Shown: piece by piece, positions 1 through 4,980 of the stretch
Layout of the letters: every line of letters starts with the position of its first letter
How positions within the stretch are numbered: the stretch's first letter is position 1
Source: Clostridiales bacterium
GTDB lineage: Bacteria; Bacillota; Clostridia; Tissierellales; Sedimentibacteraceae
Assembly (NCBI GenBank): GCA_003487955.1
Contig: DNNJ01000262.1
Coordinates: 1,249-6,258 of the forward strand
Direction of reading: 5' to 3'
Length of the DNA stretch: 5,010 bases
The notes under the pieces: generated by a model
The model's input: the letters and a program-made list of their open reading frames with translations, nothing else
Databases searched by the model: none
Told to the model about the DNA's origin: nothing
Program-made: the position numbers and the translations under genes

Positions 1-2
1 AA

Positions 3-38
3 ATGACTATTGACAAAATACATCATATAATATATCAT
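3..38 (+). promoter_or_regulatory. Sigma-A promoter region of the T-box/reductase transcript
   Basis: TTGACA at 10-15 is followed after 17 bases by TATCAT at 33-38, a good sigma-A pair. A second overlapping pair is possible: ATGACT at 3-8, 17 bases, then a perfect TATAAT at 26-31. Either would start transcription about 10-20 bases before the first T-box stem at 58. Which pair is used cannot be told from sequence alone. Confidence 0.65.
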
Positions 39-56
39 TGCATTTAAATTATAATT

Positions 57-263
57 GCCAAGAAGAGAGATAGTAAATATGCATGGTCTCAAGAGAGAAA
101 ACTTATGGTGAAAGGTTTTCGTCCCGCTGTATATCGAACCAGGCTCGGAGCTTTTGGGGTAGCAACCCAAACGGATGACACCGTTATATGATATGAGATG
201 CTGAATACAGCAATTAGAGTGGTACCGCGGATATCCCGCCTCTTTCACAGAGGCGGGTTTTTT
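57..263 (+). ncRNA. T-box riboswitch (tRNA-sensing leader), probably proline-specific
   Basis: This RNA leader senses the charging state of a tRNA and decides whether transcription continues into the downstream reductase gene. The T-box sequence AGAGTGGTACCGCG (216-229) matches the consensus at 13 of 14 bases. Stem I closes with 58-63 against 152-157. It carries the AGTA (72-75)/GAA (136-138) loop-E pair next to the specifier, and an apical hairpin 97-102/115-120 with the typical GGTGAAA loop. Stem III is TGCTG/CAGCA (199-203/208-212). The antiterminator forms AGAG/CTCT (216-219/240-243) and GCGG/CCGC (227-230/236-239), which excludes the terminator. The bulge TGGT (220-223) predicts a tRNA ending A73-CCA, as in tRNA-Pro. 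The specifier is CCA (139-141, Pro) or, one base later, CAG (140-142, Gln). The gene and the A73 prediction favour proline. The class is certain, the amino acid is not. Confidence 0.95.
235..263 (+). terminator. Intrinsic terminator of the T-box leader
   Basis: A perfect 9-bp GC-rich stem (235-243 with 249-257) has a 5-base loop and is followed by six T (258-263). Its 5' arm is the same stretch that pairs with the T-box in the antiterminator, so this is the regulated terminator: it forms when the cognate tRNA is charged. Confidence 0.95.
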
Positions 264-320
264 AATTATTGTTAACTGTGCATAATAATTTAATTCATAA
301 AATTTATTTTGGAGGTCTAA

Positions 321-1169
321 ATGGAAAGGAAAATAGGAATAATAGGAATAGGAAATGTAGGGTCAATGCTTTTGCGCAAATTTGTAGAACTTAAGTTATT
401 TAGTGAAGAAAATATTTATATAGCTAACCGCTCATCCGAAAAACTTGAGAGCTTAAGAGAAAAATATCCCTCAATAAATATTTGCAATAACAACATTGAA
501 CTTGCAAAGAAATGCAGCAATATACTGCTGTGTGTGGAGCCTTTAAATTTGCCGCACGTTTTGTTGGAAATCAAGCCCTATATAAATGACGAAACATATT
601 TGATGGTATCAACATCCATGGTTAAACATGAAGATATCAGAAAATTCCACAGTGGAAGCATTACCATATTCATGCCAACATTAATATCCATGGTAAACGG
701 CGGCGTTTCCCTTGTATTCCACAACGAACATGTAGATGAACAGAAAAAAGAGTTTTTCCATAATTTATTGAATTCTTTCAGTGAAGTAAAGGTATTAGGA
801 GAAGAAGATATCAATGTAAGTCAAAATTTGACTGCCAGTTTTCCAGGCTTTTTTGCAGAAATAATGCTTGAATTTGTCAAGGCTATTTCAAAGCGCAGCC
901 AAAATGTATCAGATGAAGACTTAGAACACATGCTGCTTGTTTCTTTGTTGGGTGCTTCAAGACTTCACTTGGAAAAAAACATGAGCTTTGAAGAAACAAT
1001 AAACCGCGTATCAACAAAAGGCGGCATAACATACGAAGGCGTAAAAGTTTTCAAAGAAACACTCCCAAACGTTTTTGATGCAGCACTTAATGCTTCCATA
1101 AGCAGGTATGATGAAATTAGCAGACTCGCATCAAAAAGCATAGATGAATTATTAAGAACTCAAAACTAA
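321..1169 (+). CDS. proC: Pyrroline-5-carboxylate reductase family protein, ComER-like
   Basis: This cytosolic NAD(P)H-dependent reductase homologue would reduce pyrroline-5-carboxylate to L-proline if it is a true ProC. The Rossmann motif GIGNVG is at residues 9-14, a probable NADP-phosphate contact (ANRSS) at 35-39, and the CVEP strand at 71-74. The C-terminal dimerisation domain runs from about 165, with STKGGITYEG at 231-240 in place of the ProC SPGGTT motif. The 282 residues are slightly longer than typical ProC. Several canonical motifs are altered: MPT for MPN at 118-120, and TASFPGFF (171-178) where ProC usually has SGSGPAY. The 'KGG(I/V)T..G(V/I)K' and 'GGVSLV' wording resembles Bacillus ComER rather than housekeeping ProC. 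The start is firm: GGAGG at 311-315 lies five bases before ATG. Transcription runs through the T-box leader, so expression should respond to a tRNA, probably tRNA-Pro. I infer a proline role from the leader; catalytic activity is not proven by the sequence. Confidence 0.9.
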   Translation: MERKIGIIGIGNVGSMLLRKFVELKLFSEENIYIANRSSEKLESLREKYPSINICNNNIELAKKCSNILLCVEPLNLPHVLLEIKPYINDETYLMVSTSMVKHEDIRKFHSGSITIFMPTLISMVNGGVSLVFHNEHVDEQKKEFFHNLLNSFSEVKVLGEEDINVSQNLTASFPGFFAEIMLEFVKAISKRSQNVSDEDLEHMLLVSLLGASRLHLEKNMSFEETINRVSTKGGITYEGVKVFKETLPNVFDAALNASISRYDEISRLASKSIDELLRTQN

Positions 1170-1178
1170 GGAGAAGCA

Positions 1179-1212
1179 TCATTCTGAAGGCTTTAGCCTC
1201 GATAATTTCTCG
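1179..1212. repeat. Possible degenerate copy of a dispersed intergenic repeat
   Basis: TCATTCTGA (1179-1187) is followed by a small GC palindrome AGGCT-TT-AGCCT (1188-1199). CTCGATAA then occurs twice, at 1198-1205 and 1209-1216. The opening resembles TCACTCTGAGCGAAGC at the right end of the window (4982-4997). Both sit just after a gene, as REP-like elements often do. No T tract follows the palindrome, so it is a poor terminator. The repeat assignment is tentative. Confidence 0.35.
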
Positions 1213-1255
1213 ATAACTGAAAATACCATTGACATTCAATGCTGTTTTCAGTTAT
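1213..1255. repeat. Nested inverted repeat enclosing the tRNA-Ser promoter
   Basis: ATAACTGAAAA (1213-1223) is exactly complementary to TTTTCAGTTAT (1245-1255), an 11-bp perfect arm pair. Inside the 21-base gap a second inverted pair, CATTG (1227-1231) and CAATG (1237-1241), is nested. The -35 box lies in the inner hairpin, and the outer right arm covers the first bases of the -10 box. As RNA it could form the 3' end of the reductase transcript, though only a short T-poor tail follows. Confidence 0.75.
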
Positions 1256-1258
1256 AAT
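1229..1258 (+). promoter_or_regulatory. Consensus sigma-A promoter of tRNA-Ser
   Basis: Perfect TTGACA (1229-1234) and perfect TATAAT (1253-1258) are separated by 18 bases. The expected start is near 1265, giving a leader of about 15 bases before the mature tRNA at 1281. The match to consensus is what one expects for a strongly expressed stable-RNA gene. Confidence 0.88.
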
Positions 1259-1280
1259 TTACTTTGCTGTGAAGCATTAC

Positions 1281-1370
1281 GGAGAGTTGTCCGAGTGGTT
1301 GAAGGAGCACGCCTGGAAAGCGTGTGTACGGGAAACTGTATCGAGGGTTCGAATCCCTTGCTCTCCGCCA
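1281..1370 (+). tRNA. tRNA-Ser, anticodon GGA
   Basis: A full class II tRNA cloverleaf is visible. The acceptor stem is GGAGAGT (1281-1287) with GCTCTCC (1360-1366), discriminator G1367, and an encoded CCA (1368-1370). The anticodon stem is CACGC (1308-1312)/GCGTG (1320-1324), with anticodon GGA at 1315-1317 reading UCC and UCU. The long variable arm characteristic of serine tRNAs is TACGG-GAAA-CTGTA (1327-1340). The T loop is TTCGAAT (1348-1354). There is no sign of damage, and the gene appears to be a single-tRNA transcription unit with its own promoter and terminator. Confidence 0.98.
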
Positions 1371-1391
1371 AATTTTAGAAGAATATTATGG

Positions 1392-1437
1392 ACGGTTATT
1401 TTTGTTCTCAGAAAAACAATAGGGACCGTTTTTTTTT
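1392..1437 (+). terminator. Probable terminator after tRNA-Ser
   Basis: ACGGT (1392-1396) pairs with ACCGT (1425-1429), and TTGTT (1402-1406) pairs with AACAA (1415-1419) inside it. An internal bulge separates the two stems. Nine T (1429-1437) follow directly. The long T tract and position 22 bases after the tRNA support termination here, although the hairpin is interrupted. Confidence 0.7.
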
Positions 1438-1477
1438 GCAAAATTAATTGCAGATGCAAAATATAGAGCTTGGGTAC

Positions 1478-1506
1478 TTGTGTTATTTAGAGAATAACAC
1501 TATAAT
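1478..1506 (+). promoter_or_regulatory. Probable promoter with a palindromic operator in its spacer
   Basis: A perfect TATAAT at 1501-1506 is preceded, 17 bases upstream, by the weak -35 TTGTGT (1478-1483). The spacer is almost wholly occupied by a perfect inverted repeat, GTGTTATT (1480-1487) and AATAACAC (1493-1500), around TAGAG. A weak -35 plus a dyad between -35 and -10 is the layout of a regulated promoter. It would drive the small ORF at 1531. I see no terminator between here and ftcD, so the transcript could continue into that operon. Confidence 0.6.
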
Positions 1507-1530
1507 TATTAACAGCAGAGGAGTGATATT

Positions 1531-1696
1531 ATGAAGGCAGTAGTTAAAGACAGTATTGGTGTAGGTGCTTTGACGTTATACTTAAACTACGAGATGCTCA
1601 TCAAAATAGATCATTTCAGAATTATTCAGCTTGTGCACTACTTTTACAGATGATGAGGCACAAGCCTTAAAGGATGCATTAGATAAGGTGCTGTAG
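1531..1696 (+). pseudogene. Small ORF, apparently frameshifted; family not recognised
   Basis: A strong ribosome binding site (AGAGGAGTGA, 1517-1526) precedes ATG 1531. The open frame gives 40 residues, beginning MKAVVKDSIGVGALTLYLNY, and stops at TGA 1651-1653. The +1 frame carries a protein-like ending just beyond, TTFTDDEAQALKDALDKVL, stopping at TAG 1694-1696. The distance from start to second stop is one base more than a multiple of three. Removing one base between about 1625 and 1650 would restore a protein of about 54 residues. This suggests a small gene broken by a single-base indel. The pattern of a short beta-like N-terminus and an acidic helical end is loosely reminiscent of small DUF1659-type proteins, but I cannot claim membership. 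Alternatives are an intact 40-residue peptide, a programmed +1 shift, or a sequencing error. Confidence 0.4.
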
Positions 1697-1722
1697 AAAT
1701 ATATTGTTGAAGGAATAAGACT

Positions 1723-2232
1723 ATGAGGAAGTCAATAATTATTCTATTTATATTATTAAATATTCTATGGCCTAATCTTTCCTATGGGATAGAGGATAGC
1801 TATAGGGTTGCTGGAGATAGTCAATTTCCACCTTATGAGTATATTGATGCTGAGGGTGTTTACAAAGGCTTTAATGTTGATATGCTTAAGGCCATTAGTC
1901 TAGTAACTGAATTAGAATTTGAATTTCTTCCAATGAAATGGGAGGATGCCTATTATTCCATTGAAAGAGGACAAGCAGATATAATCCAAGGTATGAAGGA
2001 ATCTGAAGAAAGAAAGGGCAAATTCCTATTCTCTGACTCCCTTTTATTGAACTCCCAATCCATATTTGTCCTGGATAATAATGCTAATATAAATAATGAG
2101 ATGGATTTAGAGGGTAGAACCATATCTCTACTCAAGGAAGACATTTCTTATAATGAGATAAGAAGAGAATACATTTTTAGTAGATATTATTTATCAACCG
2201 CAAACAATATGGTTCATAAAGACTTTTGTTGA
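1723..2232 (+). pseudogene. Truncated SBP_bac_3-type periplasmic sensor/solute-binding protein
   Basis: Residues 1-22 form a signal peptide (basic MRK, hydrophobic core, small residues near LSYG). From residue 27 the SBP_bac_3 (PBPb) fold is clear: RVAGDSQFPPYEYIDAEG at 28-45, YKGFNVDML at 47-55, ERGQADIIQGM at 81-91, SEERKGKFLFSD at 94-105, and LEGRTISLLKED at 129-140. These domains usually have about 220 residues, and this one ends after about 145 recognisable ones. The last 20 or so residues (IFSRYYLSTANNMVHKDFC) do not look like the family. The wording (GDS.FPPYEYID, IQGMK.SEERK) is typical of sensor domains on histidine kinases and GGDEF/EAL proteins rather than transporter-only proteins, so the lost part may have been a signalling module; that is inference. 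The start is supported by GAAGGA (1709-1714) eight bases before ATG. Probably a remnant left by a deletion or rearrangement abutting the ftcD operon. Confidence 0.75.
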
Positions 2233-2264
2233 GAGTTTAGTGTAATAAAAATCAGGAGGTGAAT

Positions 2265-3164
2265 ATGAGAAAGTTAATGGAATGTGTTCCAAACTTTAGT
2301 GAAGGCAGAGACCAGGCTATCATAGAACAAATCATTGATGAGGCGAGAAATATTGAAGGCATTACCATTTTAGACTATGCGCCTGACAAGGATCACAATA
2401 GGACTGTGCTAACAATGATTGGCTCTCCTGAGCAAATCAAAGAGGCTGCTATTAATACTGCAAAGAAAGCTGCTGAGTTAATAGATATGTCAAAGCATCA
2501 AGGAGCTCATCCCAGAATGGGAGCTACAGATGTTATACCATTCACACCAGTGTCTAATGTCAGCATTGGAGAATGTAAAGAAGTAGCACTTGAAGTAGCA
2601 GCTGAAATTGGAAGCTGGGGAATTCCGGTATATTTATATGAAGATTCAGCAACAAGACCTGAGAGACAAAACCTTGCAGCTATTAGAAAAGGCCAATATG
2701 AGGGATTCTTTGAAAAAATTAAGGGTGAAGAATGGAAACCGGATTTTGGTCCACAAGAAATGAATGTAAAAAGTGGTGGAACAGTTGTTGGAGCGAGAGT
2801 TCCACTAGTGGCATTCAATGTCAATCTGGATACACCGGACGTTGAGATTGCAGACAAGATTGCAAAGACTGTAAGATATATTGGCGGCGGACTAAGATTT
2901 GTTAAGGCTATCGGCTTGAAATTAGAAGAGAGAAATCAGACTCAGGTCTCCATGAATCTCGTAAACTATGAAAAAACAGCAGTATATCAAGCATTTGAAA
3001 TGGTAAAAATGGAAGCAAAAAGATATGGTGTAAATGTTGTTGGCAGTGAAGTAATAGGAACTGTCCCTATGAAGTCTCTATTAGATGCCGCAGAATATTA
3101 TTTACAAATAGAAGGATTCAATGTTGATCAAATATTGGAAAAAAGATTACTTGATGTACAATAA
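2265..3164 (+). CDS. ftcD: Glutamate formimidoyltransferase
   Basis: This cytosolic enzyme transfers the formimino group of N-formimino-L-glutamate to tetrahydrofolate, releasing glutamate and 5-formimino-THF, the last folate-linked step of histidine breakdown. The family signature MECVPNFSEGRD is at residues 5-16 and DKDHNRTV at 41-48. HQGAHPRMGATDVIPF (78-93) places a histidine at residue 82, the position of the catalytic His82 of mammalian FTCD. The C-terminal subdomain includes VRYIGGGLRFVKAIGL (203-218) and the QVSMNLVNYEKT stretch (227-238). The 299 residues are normal for stand-alone bacterial FtcD, which lacks the fused cyclodeaminase of the animal protein. I start at ATG 2265: AGGAGG (2254-2259) is five bases upstream, whereas GTG 2259 overlaps the binding site. 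The gene is first of three tightly packed genes; the next begins 12 bases after its stop and supplies the cyclodeaminase. No convincing promoter lies immediately upstream. Confidence 0.96.
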   Translation: MRKLMECVPNFSEGRDQAIIEQIIDEARNIEGITILDYAPDKDHNRTVLTMIGSPEQIKEAAINTAKKAAELIDMSKHQGAHPRMGATDVIPFTPVSNVSIGECKEVALEVAAEIGSWGIPVYLYEDSATRPERQNLAAIRKGQYEGFFEKIKGEEWKPDFGPQEMNVKSGGTVVGARVPLVAFNVNLDTPDVEIADKIAKTVRYIGGGLRFVKAIGLKLEERNQTQVSMNLVNYEKTAVYQAFEMVKMEAKRYGVNVVGSEVIGTVPMKSLLDAAEYYLQIEGFNVDQILEKRLLDVQ

Positions 3165-3176
3165 AAGGGATTGATA

Positions 3177-3752
3177 ATGAAAAATAATATTGATTATAAA
3201 GATGTTATGGATTTAATTCTAGATACAGATGATGTTACTGTTGGCGGTGGAAGTGCGTCAGCCTTATCCGGAGCTTTAGCTTGCGGATTGATAGGAATGG
3301 TATGTAAGTTATCTACCAAGAAGGATTATGGAATTGCACCGGATATGCAGCTGGAATATGCCAGGGAATTAGAAGAGCTCAGAGAAAAACTATTCAAAGG
3401 TGTTGTAGATGATGCAAATGCCTATGGGGTTATTAGAGATGCATACAAATTACCTAAAGAAACAGAGGAAGAGATAGTAATAAGAAAGCAAGCCATTGCA
3501 GATGCAGGAGTAGTAGGAGCAAGTGCGCCTCTTGAAAATGCTAAACTTTGCAGACGAGTATACGATATAGGGATTGAGCTAGATGGAAAATCAAACCCTA
3601 ACTGTTATTCAGACTTGGTAATAGGCTATGAACTTGCAAAGATAGGGACATATGGATGCTTGATGAATATTGATGTAAATCTTCCTCTAGTAAAGGATGA
3701 GGCTAAACTCCAAGAGTTTAATGATGCTATAAAAGAACTAAGAATCGACTAA
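3177..3752 (+). CDS. fchA: Formimino-THF cyclodeaminase / methenyl-THF cyclohydrolase family (FchA-like)
   Basis: This is the stand-alone counterpart of the C-terminal half of animal FTCD. Beside ftcD its likely reaction is 5-formimino-THF to 5,10-methenyl-THF plus ammonia. Relatives annotated FchA act as methenyl-THF cyclohydrolase, and the sequence does not separate the two. Family marks are the folate-binding glycine-rich segment VGGGSASALSGALACGL (22-38), DDANAYGVIRDAYKLPK (78-94), APLENAKLC (117-125) and SNPNCYSDLVIG (139-150). The protein is all-helical with no signal peptide. Its 191 residues are slightly shorter than the roughly 205-210 usual for the family. The commonly seen SAPTPAPGGGS opening is DTDDVTVGGGS here, so the N-terminal folate loop is somewhat divergent. 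I choose ATG 3177, six bases after AAAAGGGA (3163-3170); TTG 3171 would leave no spacing. It is co-transcribed with ftcD, the stop-to-start gap being 12 bases. Confidence 0.93.
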   Translation: MKNNIDYKDVMDLILDTDDVTVGGGSASALSGALACGLIGMVCKLSTKKDYGIAPDMQLEYARELEELREKLFKGVVDDANAYGVIRDAYKLPKETEEEIVIRKQAIADAGVVGASAPLENAKLCRRVYDIGIELDGKSNPNCYSDLVIGYELAKIGTYGCLMNIDVNLPLVKDEAKLQEFNDAIKELRID

Positions 3753-3769
3753 GGCAAGGTGATGCCAAT

Positions 3770-4345
3770 ATGAAATGGAAGATTATTGATAAGGAAGATT
3801 TCATAGTTACAAAATGGACAGGTGGCGAAACTACACAACTCTTCATCTACCCGGAGGATGCAATCTTCTCAGAGAAAAACTTTCTGTGGAGAGTTTCATC
3901 AGCTACATTTACTTCTACAGAATCAAAATTCTCAGATTTTACTGGCTATCAAAGATATATACTTCCCCTAGAAGGGAAGCTAGCTCTATCTCATAAAGGA
4001 TTGTATAATAGAGAATTAGATAAGTATGAAGTAGAGTATTTTGATGGAACTTGGACCACATTTTCTAAAAACAGTCTTGATTGTAGAGATTATAACTTCA
4101 TTGTAAGAAATGGAAATCTAGCAAAGATGCAAATCCTAAGTAGAGGATGTGAGTATTTTCTTAAGGAATCAGAGATAGTAACTATATTTTCTATGGATGA
4201 TTTTGTTATATCTTTAGAAGATAGTGATGAAAGGATAGATGTAAATGCTTTTTCAATACTGATTTTAGAAACGGATGACGAAGAAAAAATTAGCATAATA
4301 TCTGCTGATTCACCTCTTATACTATCTGAGTTTTTTATAACTTAG
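3770..4345 (+). CDS. hutD: HutD family protein
   Basis: This small cupin-like protein is found with histidine-utilisation genes. In Pseudomonas, HutD is known as a governor that limits hut expression, probably by binding a pathway intermediate (formylglutamate); its biochemical role in Firmicutes is not settled. Family motifs are clear: TKWTGGETTQL at 14-24, FLWRVSSATF at 38-47, FSDFTGYQRYILPLEGKLALSH at 54-75 in which the arginine and glycine are characteristic, and the DYNFIVRNG segment (107-115). The length of 191 residues fits the family. There is no signal peptide. AGGTGA (3757-3762) lies seven bases before ATG. The gene starts 17 bases after the fchA stop and is the last of the operon, ended by the terminator at 4353. 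In this FtcD-type pathway the intermediate would be formiminoglutamate, not formylglutamate, so any ligand may differ. The E-rich C-terminal third (about 150-191) is less conserved. Confidence 0.92.
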   Translation: MKWKIIDKEDFIVTKWTGGETTQLFIYPEDAIFSEKNFLWRVSSATFTSTESKFSDFTGYQRYILPLEGKLALSHKGLYNRELDKYEVEYFDGTWTTFSKNSLDCRDYNFIVRNGNLAKMQILSRGCEYFLKESEIVTIFSMDDFVISLEDSDERIDVNAFSILILETDDEEKISIISADSPLILSEFFIT

Positions 4346-4352
4346 TGATAAC

Positions 4353-4387
4353 AAAAAGTTGTAGGTTGGGTGGCCTACAACTTTTTT
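4353..4387 (+). terminator. Strong intrinsic terminator of the ftcD-fchA-hutD operon
   Basis: A perfect 13-bp inverted repeat (4353-4365 with 4374-4386) has an 8-base loop. The right arm ends in a run of T to 4387, and the left arm starts with five A. It begins seven bases after the hutD stop codon. Confidence 0.95.
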
Positions 4388-4466
4388 CTGTCTGATTATT
4401 GTTTTCTTTACTAAATTGCCCATATAGGCACAATTAGATTTAAGTCTTCATAAGAATTTACATGTT
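4388..4466. other. AT-rich spacer with an imperfect inverted repeat
   Basis: I find no gene in this short spacer. The only structure is AATTGCC (4414-4420) facing GGCACAATT (4427-4435), an imperfect dyad with two unpaired bases in one arm. It sits about 30 bases upstream of the -35 box of the next gene and could be a binding site, but nothing identifies a binder. Confidence 0.25.
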
Positions 4467-4495
4467 TTGACAAAGCAACTCACTAGTGTTATTAT
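4467..4495 (+). promoter_or_regulatory. Sigma-A promoter of the HExxH protein gene
   Basis: Perfect TTGACA (4467-4472), 17 bases, then TATTAT (4490-4495). The expected start near 4502 gives an untranslated leader of about 77 bases. The leader begins with a small hairpin, GAGG/CCTC plus TAT/ATA with one bulged A (4505-4524). Confidence 0.8.
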
Positions 4496-4578
4496 AAATC
4501 TTACGAGGATATTGGGCATACCTCTAAGAGAGTAGATTATAGGCGAATAATAGAAGGTATTACTTAGAGTGGGTTATT

Positions 4579-4947
4579 ATGGCATCAATAGAAGAAGTAC
4601 AAGTTATATTAGATGAAATAGCTGAAGAGTTACCTGATGAAATTTACAAGGACCTTAACGGAGGTATTATTTTGCTGCCTCAAGTTAAGCTGCATAAAAA
4701 AAGTGCCGATGATGATTTATATGTGATGGGTGAATACCGTAATGAAAGGATTTCCGGAAGGTATATTATTGTATATTATGGCTCAGTTGAAAAGCTGTAT
4801 GGCAATCTTTCAAGAAACAGACTTAAAAACAAACTAAGGTCAGTTATCAAACATGAATTTGTACATCATCTTGAATCTATGGCTGGAGAAAGACATTTGG
4901 AAATAGAAGATGAGCAAAAAATAGCAGACTACCTGAAAAAGAAATAA
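4579..4947 (+). CDS. Small zincin-like metallopeptidase family protein (HExxH)
   Basis: This 122-residue soluble protein carries a zinc-protease helix KHEFVHHLES (91-100), with the HExxH motif at residues 92-96 and AGERHLEIED (102-111) right after. The upstream part matches my recollection of the metallopeptidase family once called DUF1025: an N-terminal helical EE.Q.ILDEIAEELP segment (5-19), LNGGIILLPQVKLH (26-39), and DDLYVMGEYRNERISGRYIIVYYGS (45-69). The length is normal for this minimal fold. No signal peptide or membrane segment is seen, so it should be cytosolic. The physiological substrate of the family is not known to me, and peptidase activity is inferred from the motif only. The ribosome binding site is weak (GTGGG around 4569-4573), unlike those of the neighbours, but no better in-frame start exists. 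It is monocistronic in this window, with its own promoter, and seems unrelated to the histidine genes. Confidence 0.88.
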   Translation: MASIEEVQVILDEIAEELPDEIYKDLNGGIILLPQVKLHKKSADDDLYVMGEYRNERISGRYIIVYYGSVEKLYGNLSRNRLKNKLRSVIKHEFVHHLESMAGERHLEIEDEQKIADYLKKK

Positions 4948-4980
4948 AAATTAAAAAGAACCTCAGGTTGTGTAGGAATT

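Noticed and set aside
1351..1370. tRNA 3' end as an integration (att) site explaining the damaged genes
   Set aside because: I find no second copy of the tRNA 3' end in the window and no integrase or phage gene.
1437..1452. TGCAA/TTGCA inverted repeat after the tRNA terminator
   Set aside because: Only 5 bp arms in AT-rich DNA, not aligned with any promoter or gene; likely chance.
1239..1466. 75-residue + strand ORF and a 60-residue - strand ORF over the tRNA
   Set aside because: Both are translations of the tRNA-Ser gene and its flanks, with no ribosome binding site or protein-like pattern; they are tRNA shadows.
2160..2258. Dedicated promoter just upstream of ftcD
   Set aside because: Some -10-like words such as TATTAT (2185-2190) occur, but none has a -35 at a suitable distance.
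2259..2264. GTG 2259 as ftcD start
   Set aside because: GTG 2259 overlaps the AGGAGG binding site, so ATG 2265 is preferred.
2507..2857. 116-residue - strand ORF inside ftcD
   Set aside because: It is antisense to the conserved core of ftcD and has no start signals; a shadow of the real gene's codon pattern.
3171..3176. TTG 3171 as fchA start
   Set aside because: It directly abuts the AAGGGA binding site with no spacing; ATG 3177 is correctly placed.
4547..4580. ATAATA/TATTAT pairing that could hide the start codon of the HExxH gene
   Set aside because: Six A-T pairs alone across a 22-base gap are too weak to propose translational control.
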